Shown: piece after piece, positions 34,049 to 43,958 of the stretch
Layout: each line of letters opens with the position of its first letter
Position numbering within the stretch: the first letter of the stretch is position 1
Origin: Spirochaetaceae bacterium
Lineage (GTDB): Bacteria; Spirochaetota; Spirochaetia; DSM-27196; SKKC01
NCBI GenBank assembly: GCA_007694005.1
Contig: RECN01000100.1
Coordinates: forward strand, 62,001 to 126,000
Reading direction: 5' to 3'
DNA length: 64,000 nucleotides
Notes under the pieces: model-generated
Seen by the model: the letters and a program-made list of their open reading frames with translations, nothing else
Told to the model about the DNA's origin: nothing
The model's database searches: none
Program-made: the position numbers and the translations under genes

Positions 34049-35264
34049 GCGACGGTATTTTTTGGATCGACAGGGCGCTCAGGCAAGACGATCCTATTTC
34101 TCCAGAGAGTTGCGGATTAACCTGGAGTTCCACCGCCAGACCGGAAAAATCGTGGCTATACTGGGGACGCGGCGATCCGGAAAATCAACGTACTTGCTGC
34201 AGTTGCAGCAGCAGCTGGGACTGAAACCACAACAGGCCATGTGGGTGGATTTCACTGAGTACCTCTGGCAGGATTTTCGTGTGGCCGACTGGCACCTGCT
34301 GTGGGAGGTCGCGCTGGAGATCTGCGCCCCGCATGAGCCGGTCTTTTTTCTCGATGAGATACAGCAGCTGCAGGATTTTGAGTCCGGGCTGCGCTACCTG
34401 CAGAACCAGAACGCCTTCATTATTGTTACCGGCTCCAACTCATCACTCTTTACCCGGACCCTCGCGGAATCGCTGCGGGGGAAGGTTCTCAGCTACGAAC
34501 TCTATCCGCTCAGCTTTGAGGAGTTTCTGCTGTTTCGCAACTATTCGACCGAACAGTCGCTCGACAGCCGTAAAAAAGCTGAGATAAACAACCTGCTGCA
34601 GGAGTACTTGCAGTGGGGTGGATTTCCCGAGGTCGTCCTGGCACACGAACCTGAACTCAAACAACACCTGCTGCAGTCGTATGTGGACACCATGCTGCTG
34701 CGCGACGTGGTTGAACGGCACGAGATCAAGAACGTAGCGCTGGTGGAGAAACTGTTTCAGAAAGCACTGCTATCGTTTACCAAGACCTTTTCGGTGCACA
34801 AGTGGTACAACGACTTTAAAAGCCAGGGCATGCGGCTCTCCAAGGACACCTTGTACGACTACCTGCACCATCTCGAAGAAAGCCTGTTCCTGATAACCCT
34901 GCAGAACAAGGCGAACCCCGCCGCCGCGCGAAAGATCTATCTGGTAGATAACGGGCTGTATCAGACGATCCGCTCTCAGCCGGACAAGGGACAACTGTGG
35001 GAGAATGCCTGTCTGGTCAAGCTGCTGCGCTCCGGAACCAGGCCACACTTCTGGCTGGGTGAGCAGGGCGAAGTCGATTTTATAACGGATACCGAGTTAA
35101 TACAGGCAAGCCTTGAGCTGCACGCCGACAACATCCAGCGCGAACAGGACCCTCTGCTGCGGCTGAACCCCCACTTTCCCTCCGCACAACCCGTACTCTG
35201 GCTTCGCACCGAACCGCATGCGATCAATCCTGATCCCGGTATCGTGGTTCGCAGCGGGCTGTGA
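34047..35264 (+). CDS. AAA_14 / DUF4143 family ATPase
   Basis: 405 residues from the ATG at 34047 with AAGGG upstream; the in-frame GTG at 34032 lies at the predicted transcription start and is less likely. The N-terminal AAA_14 domain shows Walker A GTRRSGKST near residue 40 and Walker B PVFFLDEIQQL with the sensor IIVTGSNSSLF. The C-terminal DUF4143 domain (KIYLVDNGLYQTI, WENACLVKLL, GEVDFITD) is usually a PD-(D/E)xK nuclease-like fold. Here the segment after EVDFI reads ASLELHADN and lacks the usual lysine, so nuclease activity is doubtful. The role of this very common family is unknown. Confidence 0.88.
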   Translation: MRRYFLDRQGAQARRSYFSRELRINLEFHRQTGKIVAILGTRRSGKSTYLLQLQQQLGLKPQQAMWVDFTEYLWQDFRVADWHLLWEVALEICAPHEPVFFLDEIQQLQDFESGLRYLQNQNAFIIVTGSNSSLFTRTLAESLRGKVLSYELYPLSFEEFLLFRNYSTEQSLDSRKKAEINNLLQEYLQWGGFPEVVLAHEPELKQHLLQSYVDTMLLRDVVERHEIKNVALVEKLFQKALLSFTKTFSVHKWYNDFKSQGMRLSKDTLYDYLHHLEESLFLITLQNKANPAAARKIYLVDNGLYQTIRSQPDKGQLWENACLVKLLRSGTRPHFWLGEQGEVDFITDTELIQASLELHADNIQREQDPLLRLNPHFPSAQPVLWLRTEPHAINPDPGIVVRSGL

Positions 35265-35318
35265 GTTCGTTCAACAGGGAGGACGCCACCGCCTCACGCG
35301 TGATACGCTTGACCTGTG

Positions 35319-36263
35319 ATGCAGGACGATCACCAGGACGCTCAGATACGGGAAACCTACGGGTATCTTTTTATCGCAGCCGCCGCCGTCCTCTGGGCTG
35401 CGGCGGGTCCGGTCTCACGACAACTCTATAACCTCGGTATCTCTCCAATGGAAACCGCGTTCTGGCGCACCGCCGGCGCTGCTGTCCTTTTCGTGATCAG
35501 GCTGCTTGTATCCCGCAGGAACACAGGACCGCCTGTCACCAGGCGCCATACGCCGATGCTCATTGGCTTCGGAGCGCTCGGGGTCGGCGGATTCATGGTG
35601 TCACTTGCATACGCGATTGACACCGGGGGCATCAATCTCGCGGTAATACTGCTCTACACGTCGCCCGCCTTCGTGGCGGTCGGCGCCTGGCTCGCGTTCG
35701 GCGAGCCCATCAACCCCGAGCGCTGGATTCTGATAGCCCTGACGATTGCGGGGGTGGTCCTGGTCGCAGTCGGCGGCGGCCGTGGTATAAACGTAACGGC
35801 TGTTTCGCTGAGCTGGGGTTTCGCCGCAACAGTAACCTACTCGGGATACTACCTGGTCGGAAAGTGGGCCATACATCGCTACCGACCACCATGGATACTC
35901 GCGGTCATGTTTCCCGTTGCCGCGGTTTCGATCCTGCCTTTCGTTCGCTTCGCGGCGTACACGGCTCCGGTGGTAATCTGGCTGCTCATTCTGAGTGTGA
36001 TGAGCACCTACCTCCCCTATCTCCTGTACTACCACGGACTCACGCGCGTCGCGGTCTCCCGGGCGGTTGTCGTTGCGACGATCGAACCTGTGGTCGCAGC
36101 GCTGCTCGCCGCGATCATCTTCGACGAAATGTACGCTCCCCTCGCGCTGCTCGGAGCCTCGTTCGTCATCTTCGCCGCGGCGCGCGCATCGATGCCGGTA
36201 CGGGGAAGCGTGCGCATACCAAAGCCATCGCTTCGGTTAATCAGGAAGAAGATCCGAGCGTAA
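35319..36263 (+). CDS. EamA/DMT family transporter
   Basis: 314 residues from the ATG at 35319 (GTG at 35316 is in frame directly before it). Ten predicted helices are arranged as two EamA repeats: YLFIAAAAVLWAAAGPVSRQL opens the first and AVSLSWGFAATVTYSGYYLVGKW the second. The second repeat ends with the family motif ATIEPVVAALLAAIIFDE. It is a drug/metabolite exporter with unknown substrate. The gene follows the ATPase on the same strand at 54 bp. Confidence 0.9.
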   Translation: MQDDHQDAQIRETYGYLFIAAAAVLWAAAGPVSRQLYNLGISPMETAFWRTAGAAVLFVIRLLVSRRNTGPPVTRRHTPMLIGFGALGVGGFMVSLAYAIDTGGINLAVILLYTSPAFVAVGAWLAFGEPINPERWILIALTIAGVVLVAVGGGRGINVTAVSLSWGFAATVTYSGYYLVGKWAIHRYRPPWILAVMFPVAAVSILPFVRFAAYTAPVVIWLLILSVMSTYLPYLLYYHGLTRVAVSRAVVVATIEPVVAALLAAIIFDEMYAPLALLGASFVIFAAARASMPVRGSVRIPKPSLRLIRKKIRA

Positions 36264-36294
36264 CGCGCGCTCGATTGTCGCAGGTCGGGTGTGC

Positions 36295-38439
36295 TTAGCG
36301 CACGACCGAACCTTGCAGCCGAATATCGTTGTACGACGCACCAATACGTACTCCGTACTCGCCGGGTGCGACAACCCACGCACTGGCTGACTCGTCGTAG
36401 TGGGAAAAATCACTCTCGGTCAGACAGAGCGACACAGTACGTGTTTCATCGGGCATGAGAAACACTTTTTCGTAGCCTTTGAGCTCGCGCTCGGGACGAT
36501 CCGAACCTGCCGGTGGTGCGATGTAGAGCTGCGCGATCTCTGCTCCGGCCACGTGGCCGCTGTTGGTGACGGTGAAAACGACACGCACACAGTTCGACTC
36601 TGTGGAACCATTCGCTCCGGTGTTATCCGGCGCAGCAGTCACACGAAGGTCGTCGTAGGTGAAACTCGTGTATGAGAGCCCGTGACCGAACCAGTAGCGC
36701 ACAGGCTTTTCTTTCGCCGCGTACCACCGGTAGCCGACGTAGATGCCTTCGTTGTACACGACGTCGTTCGGCCACTCAATGTCGAGCCCCTCCGGACCAC
36801 GATTAAGCGGGTGCTCTCCATCCGGCTGGACCTGTTCAGGCCGGCCCCCTTCCGGCAGATAATCGGCGCCGGGTGAGTCGGCAAAATCGCATTCGATAGT
36901 AAACGGCAGCTTCGCCGACGGGTTGGTGTGCCCGAACAAAATGTCAGCGACCGCGGCTGCCCCTTCCTGTCCGCAGAAGAAGGTGTACAGAATCGCTGCG
37001 ACCGAATCGTGCCACGGCATGGCGATTGCTCCTCCCGAGACTATCGAGACAACGGTCCGGGGGTTCGCGGCTGCGGCCCGGGCGATAAGCGCATTCTGAC
37101 GCTCAGGAAGCGAGAAATCGCGGTCCGCGCCTTCGCCTTCAAACTCGAAGCCGGTGAAAACGAGCACCAGCGAGGCAGCGTCCAGTTCTTCGGCAGTCGG
37201 CTCCGCGCGGTACATGACAATCGCTCCATCGGCAAGGTCGTTGACCGCTTCGAAAAACGATGTGTGGTTATATCCCGCGACATAGCCGGAGCCCTTGCCA
37301 CTTATCGGCGTGCGCACACCCCAGTTGCCGGTCACGAGAATCGTCCGGCCATCGTCTACCAGTGCCGGAAGAACATCACCCTCATTCTTAAGCAGTACTA
37401 CTCCCTCGGCGGCGACCCGATATGCTACGGATTCGTGCTCTGGCAGAAGTTCGAGGAGCTCGGGCATCTCTCGCCAGGATTCTTCGTAGAAGCCCATGCG
37501 TATACAGGCTTTGATCACGTATTCGGCCATGCGGCGGATACGCGGATCCCCGGTGAGCGTGTCGCGTTTCGCCTCGAGCATTTCTCCGTAGGGCATCTCC
37601 AGGTCCTGTCCGGAGGATGCAACGAGTTCTCCGTCGGTGACCGAAGTCCAGTCGGTCATGACCAGACCGTCGAAGCCAAGCTCGCCACGGAGAAGACCCT
37701 GAATAACACGCTCACCTTCGCCGCAGTACTCGCCGTTCAACTGATTGTAGCTGGTCATGACCGCGCCGACGCCGGCCTCTACCGCCGCCCGAAACGCAGG
37801 CAGGTAGATTTCTTCCAGCGCGCGCCGCCCGACCACCGAGTTACTCAAACGGCGGCACCAGTCGGAATTGTTTGCGATGAAATGCTTGACCGTCGCCATG
37901 GTTCCGGTCTGCTGCAGCGCGGTCACGAAAATGCGCGCCATGTCGGCGGCGAGAAAGGGGTCTTCGCCAGCGTACTCGAAGTTTCGCCCGTTCCCCGCAA
38001 TGCGGTAGATGTTCACCCCGGGGCCGAGCAGCACGTGAATACCCCCTGCCCGGCATTCCTCGCCGATTGCACGGGCGTATTGCGCGGCAAGCGCACGGTT
38101 CCACGAAGAGGCAAGATTAAGGAATCCGGGAAAAGAAACGGTACGGTGCAGGTGCCCGGCGACAATGCCGGTGCGCAGGTTCGTACCCGGTTCGACCGAC
38201 TCGCGAAGGTGCACACCCTGCGTTGCATCGAAAAGCTTGATTTCCGGCAGGCCGAGGCGCTCGATCGCGCGGATCACAAACCCGTCGCCGATTACCAGAT
38301 CGAGTTGCTCGGTGTCGGTCATCGTAGCGACGATTTCCTGCGCCCGTCGCTGTGCCTGGTCATCGGCAACCGGAGGATTGAAGGGGGTAAGGCCGGCGCG
38401 CATGAGACTATCGCGCAGCCGCGTGCTTTGTGTGGTCAT
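36295..38439 (-). CDS. Glycoside hydrolase family 3 (beta-glucosidase-like)
   Basis: 714 residues. The GH3 N-terminal barrel contains the nucleophile aspartate in GFDGLVMTDWTS near residue 262, preceded by KHFIANNSDWCRR and SYNQLNGEYCG. The C-terminal alpha/beta domain (VVLLKNEGDVLPAL, LVLVFTGFEFEGEGADRDF, SIVSGGAIAMPW) and a fibronectin III-like end (CVRVVFTVTNSGHVAGAEIAQLY) follow. No signal peptide is seen, so it likely hydrolyses imported beta-glucosides in the cytoplasm. AGGAG lies eight bases before the ATG. It is the last gene of the GH116-MFS-SDR-ThuA-GH3 block. Confidence 0.93.
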   Translation of the reverse strand: MTTQSTRLRDSLMRAGLTPFNPPVADDQAQRRAQEIVATMTDTEQLDLVIGDGFVIRAIERLGLPEIKLFDATQGVHLRESVEPGTNLRTGIVAGHLHRTVSFPGFLNLASSWNRALAAQYARAIGEECRAGGIHVLLGPGVNIYRIAGNGRNFEYAGEDPFLAADMARIFVTALQQTGTMATVKHFIANNSDWCRRLSNSVVGRRALEEIYLPAFRAAVEAGVGAVMTSYNQLNGEYCGEGERVIQGLLRGELGFDGLVMTDWTSVTDGELVASSGQDLEMPYGEMLEAKRDTLTGDPRIRRMAEYVIKACIRMGFYEESWREMPELLELLPEHESVAYRVAAEGVVLLKNEGDVLPALVDDGRTILVTGNWGVRTPISGKGSGYVAGYNHTSFFEAVNDLADGAIVMYRAEPTAEELDAASLVLVFTGFEFEGEGADRDFSLPERQNALIARAAAANPRTVVSIVSGGAIAMPWHDSVAAILYTFFCGQEGAAAVADILFGHTNPSAKLPFTIECDFADSPGADYLPEGGRPEQVQPDGEHPLNRGPEGLDIEWPNDVVYNEGIYVGYRWYAAKEKPVRYWFGHGLSYTSFTYDDLRVTAAPDNTGANGSTESNCVRVVFTVTNSGHVAGAEIAQLYIAPPAGSDRPERELKGYEKVFLMPDETRTVSLCLTESDFSHYDESASAWVVAPGEYGVRIGASYNDIRLQGSVVR

Positions 38440-38522
38440 AGGTCACTCCTGAGTAGCTCATTATAGGTTGTGATGCAGGTCTTGCGAAAGGAAAGCTCAA
38501 CAGACGCGCAGGAGAAAACCTC

Positions 38523-39173
38523 TTACGCTTCCCGCGTGAGCCAGGCAACGGTATTTTGCATGAGTCGTCGGTAGGAGGGGTGGTTCCAGACGAGCTCGGA
38601 GTGGCCGAGCGCGACGTGTGCCACGCGGCCGCTGCCTTCACGCTTACTCCAGGCAAGCGGGAACGCAGTCCCGCGATCGACGCCGAGGAGATGAACATCG
38701 ACCTGATCGGTGAGTCTCTGCTTGTATAGCTCGTCGTGAACGCAAAACGCTTCCAGCCCTTCGGTGATCGGGTGCTCACCGTACAGCGGATATACGGTAA
38801 AGCTGAACTGCGGCGGATGCTCGACGAACACGCCTCCGTTGAGCTCACCGAGGGCGGGCGAGGATTCCCCGAGCACCGTCGCCGAGTGATATGGCATGTA
38901 CGCGCCACCCGCCCGCACCCAGTCCCGGAGGCCTGAGATCTGCTCGTCGGTCATTTTCAGAGGGCCTGACTGCTCGCGACCGTCGCTATACCTGCCAAAG
39001 CAGGTGTCGCTTATCACGAGGTCATACCGGTGTTCGCCGAGCGAGAGTACTGCATCAAGATCATACGTATGCTCGATTTTCCAGTCCGGAAAGAGCTCGT
39101 GCATACTCTCAACGTAGCCTTCGAAGTCGTGGTAGATTCCACCGACGAGAATCAGCGCATGTTTTCGGGTCAT
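38523..39173 (-). CDS. ThuA-domain protein
   Basis: 216 residues from the ATG at 39173, preceded by GGAGG; an upstream in-frame ATG at 39215 lacks a ribosome site. It has a glutamine amidotransferase-like ThuA fold: HALILVGGIYHDFEGYVESM, YDLVISDTCFGR, LRDWVRAGGAYMPYHSATV, and the C-terminal GSGRVAHVALGHSELVWNHPSYRRLMQNTVAWLTR. ThuA proteins are linked to trehalose and other disaccharide use and often accompany sugar oxidoreductases, but their chemistry is not settled. Clustering with an SDR and glycosidases fits that link. Confidence 0.88.
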   Translation of the reverse strand: MTRKHALILVGGIYHDFEGYVESMHELFPDWKIEHTYDLDAVLSLGEHRYDLVISDTCFGRYSDGREQSGPLKMTDEQISGLRDWVRAGGAYMPYHSATVLGESSPALGELNGGVFVEHPPQFSFTVYPLYGEHPITEGLEAFCVHDELYKQRLTDQVDVHLLGVDRGTAFPLAWSKREGSGRVAHVALGHSELVWNHPSYRRLMQNTVAWLTREA

Positions 39174-39202
39174 ATCGCATCCTCCGTTTTTCCTGTGCGT
39201 GG

Positions 39203-39919
39203 TCACCAGGGCCACGCGGCTCCCGTGTGGTCGAAGTAGATTGACTCGTAGTCTGCGGCATCACCTGTAATGACCGATACGACATCCGCGGCAGCCTCCA
39301 CCGGAGTCAGATCGGCAGCCGGCCCTCCCATATCGGTCTGAATCCACCCGGGATGTACCGCCAGCACGGTGAAGCCCCGCGGAGAGAGATTATTGTGCAG
39401 TAACTTCGTAGCCATATTCGCAGCGCTTTTGGACATGCAGTAGGCGAACTCGCGATCCCGCGTGCATGCACCAATGCTGCCTGCCTCCGAGGTAATGTTC
39501 ACGATGCGCTTGTATGCTCCCACCTCTAACAGCTCGAGAAATGCCTGAGTTACACGCAGCAGTCCGAACGCATTGACCGCCATTGTCGCCTCGAGGTGGC
39601 CGTCACCGAAATCAAGCTGTTCGAAGGGAACACGTTCGCCTTCAAGATGCACCCCGGCGTTATTAACAAGCAGATCAAGCGTGTCGGTGTGTCGTTTGAC
39701 CTCAGTCACCGCAGCGCGAACGGATGCCGGGTCGGATACATCGATCTTCACCGCACACAGCCGTTCACCGTACCGCTCCTGCAGATCACTGAGCCCGGTC
39801 GCCGAGCTCAGGTATCCGGCGAAGACACGGTGCCCCTGCTCAAGGAACAGCTCGCTTAAAGCGAGCCCAAGACCCCGACTCGCGCCGGTAATAAAAACGG
39901 TGTCGTAGGATTCATTCAT
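39203..39919 (-). CDS. Short-chain dehydrogenase/reductase
   Basis: 238 residues. Classical SDR: TGASRGLGLALSELF is the cofactor site, DLLVNNAGVH the stabilising strand, and YCMSKSAAN the Y-x-x-x-K catalytic pair with an upstream serine in NITSEAGSIG. The GYLSSATGL segment after the second strand suggests NADPH use but this is weak. It is placed between an MFS transporter and a ThuA gene and probably oxidises or reduces a sugar-derived hydroxyl. Confidence 0.9.
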   Translation of the reverse strand: MNESYDTVFITGASRGLGLALSELFLEQGHRVFAGYLSSATGLSDLQERYGERLCAVKIDVSDPASVRAAVTEVKRHTDTLDLLVNNAGVHLEGERVPFEQLDFGDGHLEATMAVNAFGLLRVTQAFLELLEVGAYKRIVNITSEAGSIGACTRDREFAYCMSKSAANMATKLLHNNLSPRGFTVLAVHPGWIQTDMGGPAADLTPVEAAADVVSVITGDAADYESIYFDHTGAAWPW

Positions 39920-39975
39920 GGTTTTCCCTTATGCCTTCCGCTGACGACGTGCCGTCCATCATAACAGTTCATGCT

Positions 39976-41193
39976 TTACGAAGGCGATCGTAGCACCTTC
40001 GACCGAAAAAACGGCAGCAGCAGGATCGCGAGTATGAGCGCAGCTCCGGTTCCCTGAAAGAAGCGGTCGATGGTTCCGGTATCGACCGCAAACCCCGCAA
40101 GGGCAGGATAGAACCCTGAGCCGACAAGGTTGGCCAGGGGTATCACCAGGCTGACAACGACGTTGCGCGTCTGCGGCGGGCCAATCTCCAGCATTGCAGT
40201 AATAGCGGCGGGAAAGAAGGCACTGATAACCGCCGGCTGCAACAGGACCGCCAGCGCAAGGAACGGACCGTCTGCGACGGTGAGAAGAATGGTGAATATA
40301 CCGGTAAGGAGAAATATCCCGGCGACGGTGCGGCGAAATCCGAAGCGGTCGGTAAGCACCCCTGAAAGAAAAATCATTGCAATGCCCGAAATACGGGAAG
40401 CCCCTATGAGACTGTTGGCAAGCTGCTGATCCATGCCGCGGAAGCTGATGAGATAGGTTGGAAGGACTGCAAACATTCCGATCGCGGCCGAAGCGGCGAG
40501 CACGAAGAACAGGATTATGAGCCAGAACCGTGCAATCCGAAATATCGTCTTGAGATTCTCAAAATGCGGAGCCTCGCCGTAGACAAAACCAGCACTGCCG
40601 CGCAGAAAATAGCCTATGCCCGCGGCTGCGCTGACCACCCCCGTTGCCGAAACCACTCCCCGCCACCCGACAAGCGGAAGCAAGACGGCAGCTACAATCG
40701 GTGCGAGAACAAAACTGACCGACGGACCAATCTCGTGAATCGCGAATCCCATTCCGCGTCTCGCAAACGGGGTAATCTCTGAAACAATCGAGAGACCCGA
40801 CGGGGCGTACAATCCCGCCGACGCCCCGACGAGCAGTGCACCGGCGTGCAGCACCCCCACTGTTGGAGCAAGCGCCGCGATCTGCATACCGACGCCAACG
40901 CCGAAGGCCGACAGAGCGACAATCCGCCTGTGCCGCACCCGTGTGGAGACAAACCCGCTTGCAAGCATGGCCACCGCGTATCCGACCGCGATCGTCGTGA
41001 AGATCCGTGTCGCCCGCGCGGCGGTCAGCGAGAGATCAAGCTGAATCGAGACGAGGAGCGGGGAGAACAGAAGCCGGGGGAAAAATATGCTGAACACCAT
41101 GACGACGATGGCGGCCAGACCGGGCACGGCCGGTCGGAACGCATCATTCGCTGGTGAAAGGGATTCAGGAGAGCTCATAGAAGCTCTGACCAT
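39976..41193 (-). CDS. MFS transporter
   Basis: 405 residues, about 12 membrane helices. Motifs are SLTAARATRIFTTIAVGYAVAMLASGF with the RVRHRR loop, PFARRGMGFAIHEIGPSVSF in the first half and LTDRFGFRRTVAGIF between halves. An alternative ATG at 41178 gives a shorter N-terminus; neither start has a good Shine-Dalgarno sequence. Its position just after the GH116 gene suggests uptake of the glycoside or aglycone, but no sugar-specific motif is seen. Confidence 0.88.
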   Translation of the reverse strand: MVRASMSSPESLSPANDAFRPAVPGLAAIVVMVFSIFFPRLLFSPLLVSIQLDLSLTAARATRIFTTIAVGYAVAMLASGFVSTRVRHRRIVALSAFGVGVGMQIAALAPTVGVLHAGALLVGASAGLYAPSGLSIVSEITPFARRGMGFAIHEIGPSVSFVLAPIVAAVLLPLVGWRGVVSATGVVSAAAGIGYFLRGSAGFVYGEAPHFENLKTIFRIARFWLIILFFVLAASAAIGMFAVLPTYLISFRGMDQQLANSLIGASRISGIAMIFLSGVLTDRFGFRRTVAGIFLLTGIFTILLTVADGPFLALAVLLQPAVISAFFPAAITAMLEIGPPQTRNVVVSLVIPLANLVGSGFYPALAGFAVDTGTIDRFFQGTGAALILAILLLPFFRSKVLRSPS

Positions 41194-41267
41194 AATTCAA
41201 GCGCGCAGCCTGCGCAAGGCGATGCTATTTCCGTTTCGGGAATCATCCAACCGGAATGTCGCTTTCG

Positions 41268-43898
41268 CTACCTCGCAACACGCAGCTGCACGCCGGCCTG
41301 TATCTCCACCGGCCTGGAGAACGTGACTACGCCATCAGCCCAGGTAAAGGTCGGCGATTCTTCAGCTATGCTGACTCCACGAGGCTTGTGCTCAAGGAAC
41401 GGAAGTGCAATGCGATTGACCGTAACCTTCCCTTCGTTGACTCCAAGCGACACGGCTTCGTCGCTTACGTGAAACGCTCCCCATGCTGATTCGACCGACC
41501 AGAAACTCGAGAAAGCCGATCCGTCGTGGAAGATCGGGTTGAACCGCAGCTCGCCCGTGGACATATTGCAATCAAAACCGGAGAACGTCAGAAGGAGTGC
41601 GTAGGATGCCATTGAACGCGCGTAATTGCTGCCACATTCGATTTCGTTCCACGGGTTTCTTCTCTCGCCATCGTAACGGTCACGTACGGCACGCACAAGC
41701 TGCAGGCCTTCCTCCACGAGTCCTTCCTGTATCATATGGCATGCCACCTGATACTCGAACCCGTGCATTGTTTCCTCTGCATACACGACGGGAACATAGG
41801 GCTTGTAGGTACCTTCAGGCCATTCGCATATCACGGTACCTGCCTCGTCATTCAGGCAGAAGGTTCGACACGGGTTAAAAGTGTGACGCATCGATGTCTT
41901 GTGATTGTACCGGAAGATCGAACTCAGAGCGGTTCGTGTCTGCTCGCGATCAAGGACTTCCCCGAGACCAAGAAGATTCGCGTGCCATTGACCCAGGACC
42001 TGGTCGATAGCCGAGCCCTCGGCAATCTGATACTTGATCTCACCGTGCTCCTCATCCCAGTACGCATCGAGGATATCACCTCCCTTCAGCACCGTATCGC
42101 CGGGATGCCGGTGGGCTTCGAGGATAGCTCTGTCGTTCAGATCCACTTTCTGATGATAATATTCGCCGTTGAACAGTTCACGATCGGTCCAGAGCTTTCC
42201 ACGGGTAAAGATATCCCGGTACAGGGTCGCCGCGTCGTCATCGCCGATCTGGTCGGCCATGATCGCACCGGCCTTCAGACCGGCAAGATACAGGCTGTTA
42301 AGCCAGGAGTTCGCACCGAAGAGCTCCATGTCGAGGGTATGATGCTGGCGCCCGTCTATGACACCACGCTTCCCGGGATCCCATTGATCTTCGTTCGATT
42401 CGGCCCACGCGAACTCGATCGCACGTTTCACCCCCGGCCATACGTTCGACAACCACTCGTTGTTACCGCTGATCTTCCACTCACGATAGGTTTTCAGGAC
42501 CGCTCCGTACTGCCCATCCACACAGGCCCGGAACCCCCATTTTGGAGAGCCGACCGGAAGCATCAGCCGGAACTCCAGCTTGCCGTCCTCGCGCAGATTA
42601 TGGTTGAACTCAAGGTCGCGCATCGATCGTTCAAGTTTCGGGAACAGATACGGCAACGCATACGCGTAGTTCCAGACGTGGGTGCACGAGCCTTCGCAAC
42701 ACCCTTCCTGCTGGTCACAGCCTTCAAACCCGTAGAACGACCCGTCGGTCAACCGGAGGGTCGTCGGCGTTTTGAGAATCGAAATGTTCGCCGAGATCGC
42801 ATCGATCACCTCCGCCGGTAACGAGGAAGCGAACAGCGTATCCTTGAAGGCCTTCGTTCTCGCGTAAAGTTCTGTCCAACGGGATAACGCGTATGAGGCA
42901 ACTTCAGTGGCGTCCCGAAACACGGTCGCATAGTAGTTACGCCAGGTCTGGACCGTCGAGTCACACTCTGCTTTCGGGTCGCAGCCGCAGCTGTCACCGG
43001 ACCAGTAGTTGTAGCAGTTCGGGTAATGCCAGGCGATTACAAACCGCAACCGACCCTCGGCTCCAGGACGCAGTCGAACGTGGCGCGCCAGTGTCGCCGT
43101 GTCCTGCACGTCGGTCGTGTTTTCATGGTCGTATTTCCTGTTTACGAACCGGCCAGGTTTGACGAAGTCCCTCCAGTATACCCCGAGGCCATCAAACCAC
43201 CGTCCGCGGTACCAATACTGCTGAAAGCTCACGTCAGATTCCAGTCCGCTGTCCGAGCCGATCGATAGTCCTCCGTAACTCGGATGCCCGATAGCAGTCT
43301 TTGGTGAAGCCAGCGTGATAATCGTGGAATCGTCGCTGCGAGCAAGATCATGGCGGGAGTTATCGGCTTCAGCCGGATTACAGATGGTTCCGGCCACCGT
43401 GTAGTCAATAACATCGTCTGTCGTATTCGTGACCCGTATTTCGAAGAACGCAGCCGGAATCGAGGAGTTTCTATCATCAAGCGGAATGAACGGATTAAAA
43501 GCCTCAAGCTCGACCTTGCCAGGGAACGAGTCATCAATATACCTGATCAGTGCGAAGGGGAACTCGCCGACAAACTCCGTTTCTCTGAAATGAGGGACAC
43601 CGGCCAGATTCTCCCTTCGGGGCCCGTACCCGAAACCAGTTTTCTCTTTTCCCGTCAACTCGCCGACGTAGGGAACAGCAAGATCACCGTGGAGGACACG
43701 CGCATCGATAGTGGCATCATTTCGTTCCGCCTTTATGGCGAAATGACTCAATCCATTGACCGAGCCTTTGTTCGGCCGGTTGAAGATCTCCCAGTCCTTG
43801 AGGCGGCCATCGCCACCGAGGCCGATACAGCCCGAACCGATTCCGCCGAGCGGAAATGAAATCTCTCTGGTCTTCGTACCTTTATATGTAAAGCTCAT
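41268..43898 (-). CDS. GH116-family glycosidase (beta-glucosidase/bile acid beta-glucosidase-like)
   Basis: 876 residues. The start YKGTKTREISFPLGGIGSGCIGLGGDGRLKDWEIFNRP is the GH116 N-terminal beta-sandwich signature. The catalytic (alpha/alpha)6 part has EGSCTHVWNYAYALPYLFPKLERSMRDLEF and DGRQHHTLDMELFGANSWLNSLYLAGL, both highly typical of the family. There is no signal peptide, so it is cytoplasmic, unlike enzymes attached to membranes in animals. AAGGA precedes the ATG by nine bases. It is the first gene of the block and divergent from the 44027 gene. Confidence 0.9.
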   Translation of the reverse strand: MSFTYKGTKTREISFPLGGIGSGCIGLGGDGRLKDWEIFNRPNKGSVNGLSHFAIKAERNDATIDARVLHGDLAVPYVGELTGKEKTGFGYGPRRENLAGVPHFRETEFVGEFPFALIRYIDDSFPGKVELEAFNPFIPLDDRNSSIPAAFFEIRVTNTTDDVIDYTVAGTICNPAEADNSRHDLARSDDSTIITLASPKTAIGHPSYGGLSIGSDSGLESDVSFQQYWYRGRWFDGLGVYWRDFVKPGRFVNRKYDHENTTDVQDTATLARHVRLRPGAEGRLRFVIAWHYPNCYNYWSGDSCGCDPKAECDSTVQTWRNYYATVFRDATEVASYALSRWTELYARTKAFKDTLFASSLPAEVIDAISANISILKTPTTLRLTDGSFYGFEGCDQQEGCCEGSCTHVWNYAYALPYLFPKLERSMRDLEFNHNLREDGKLEFRLMLPVGSPKWGFRACVDGQYGAVLKTYREWKISGNNEWLSNVWPGVKRAIEFAWAESNEDQWDPGKRGVIDGRQHHTLDMELFGANSWLNSLYLAGLKAGAIMADQIGDDDAATLYRDIFTRGKLWTDRELFNGEYYHQKVDLNDRAILEAHRHPGDTVLKGGDILDAYWDEEHGEIKYQIAEGSAIDQVLGQWHANLLGLGEVLDREQTRTALSSIFRYNHKTSMRHTFNPCRTFCLNDEAGTVICEWPEGTYKPYVPVVYAEETMHGFEYQVACHMIQEGLVEEGLQLVRAVRDRYDGERRNPWNEIECGSNYARSMASYALLLTFSGFDCNMSTGELRFNPIFHDGSAFSSFWSVESAWGAFHVSDEAVSLGVNEGKVTVNRIALPFLEHKPRGVSIAEESPTFTWADGVVTFSRPVEIQAGVQLRVAR

Positions 43899-43958
43899 GT
43901 CATGTATTCCTTTTGAGTTCTGCCAATCTACCAGTTTCGTAGGGGAAGATCAGGGAAA

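Noticed and set aside
36928-38466. 512-codon plus-strand open frame
   Set aside because: It is antisense to the GH3 gene, whose catalytic motifs are complete; the translation is low-complexity and arginine-rich.
41736-42821. 361-codon plus-strand open frame
   Set aside because: It is antisense to the GH116 gene with its diagnostic motifs on the other strand.
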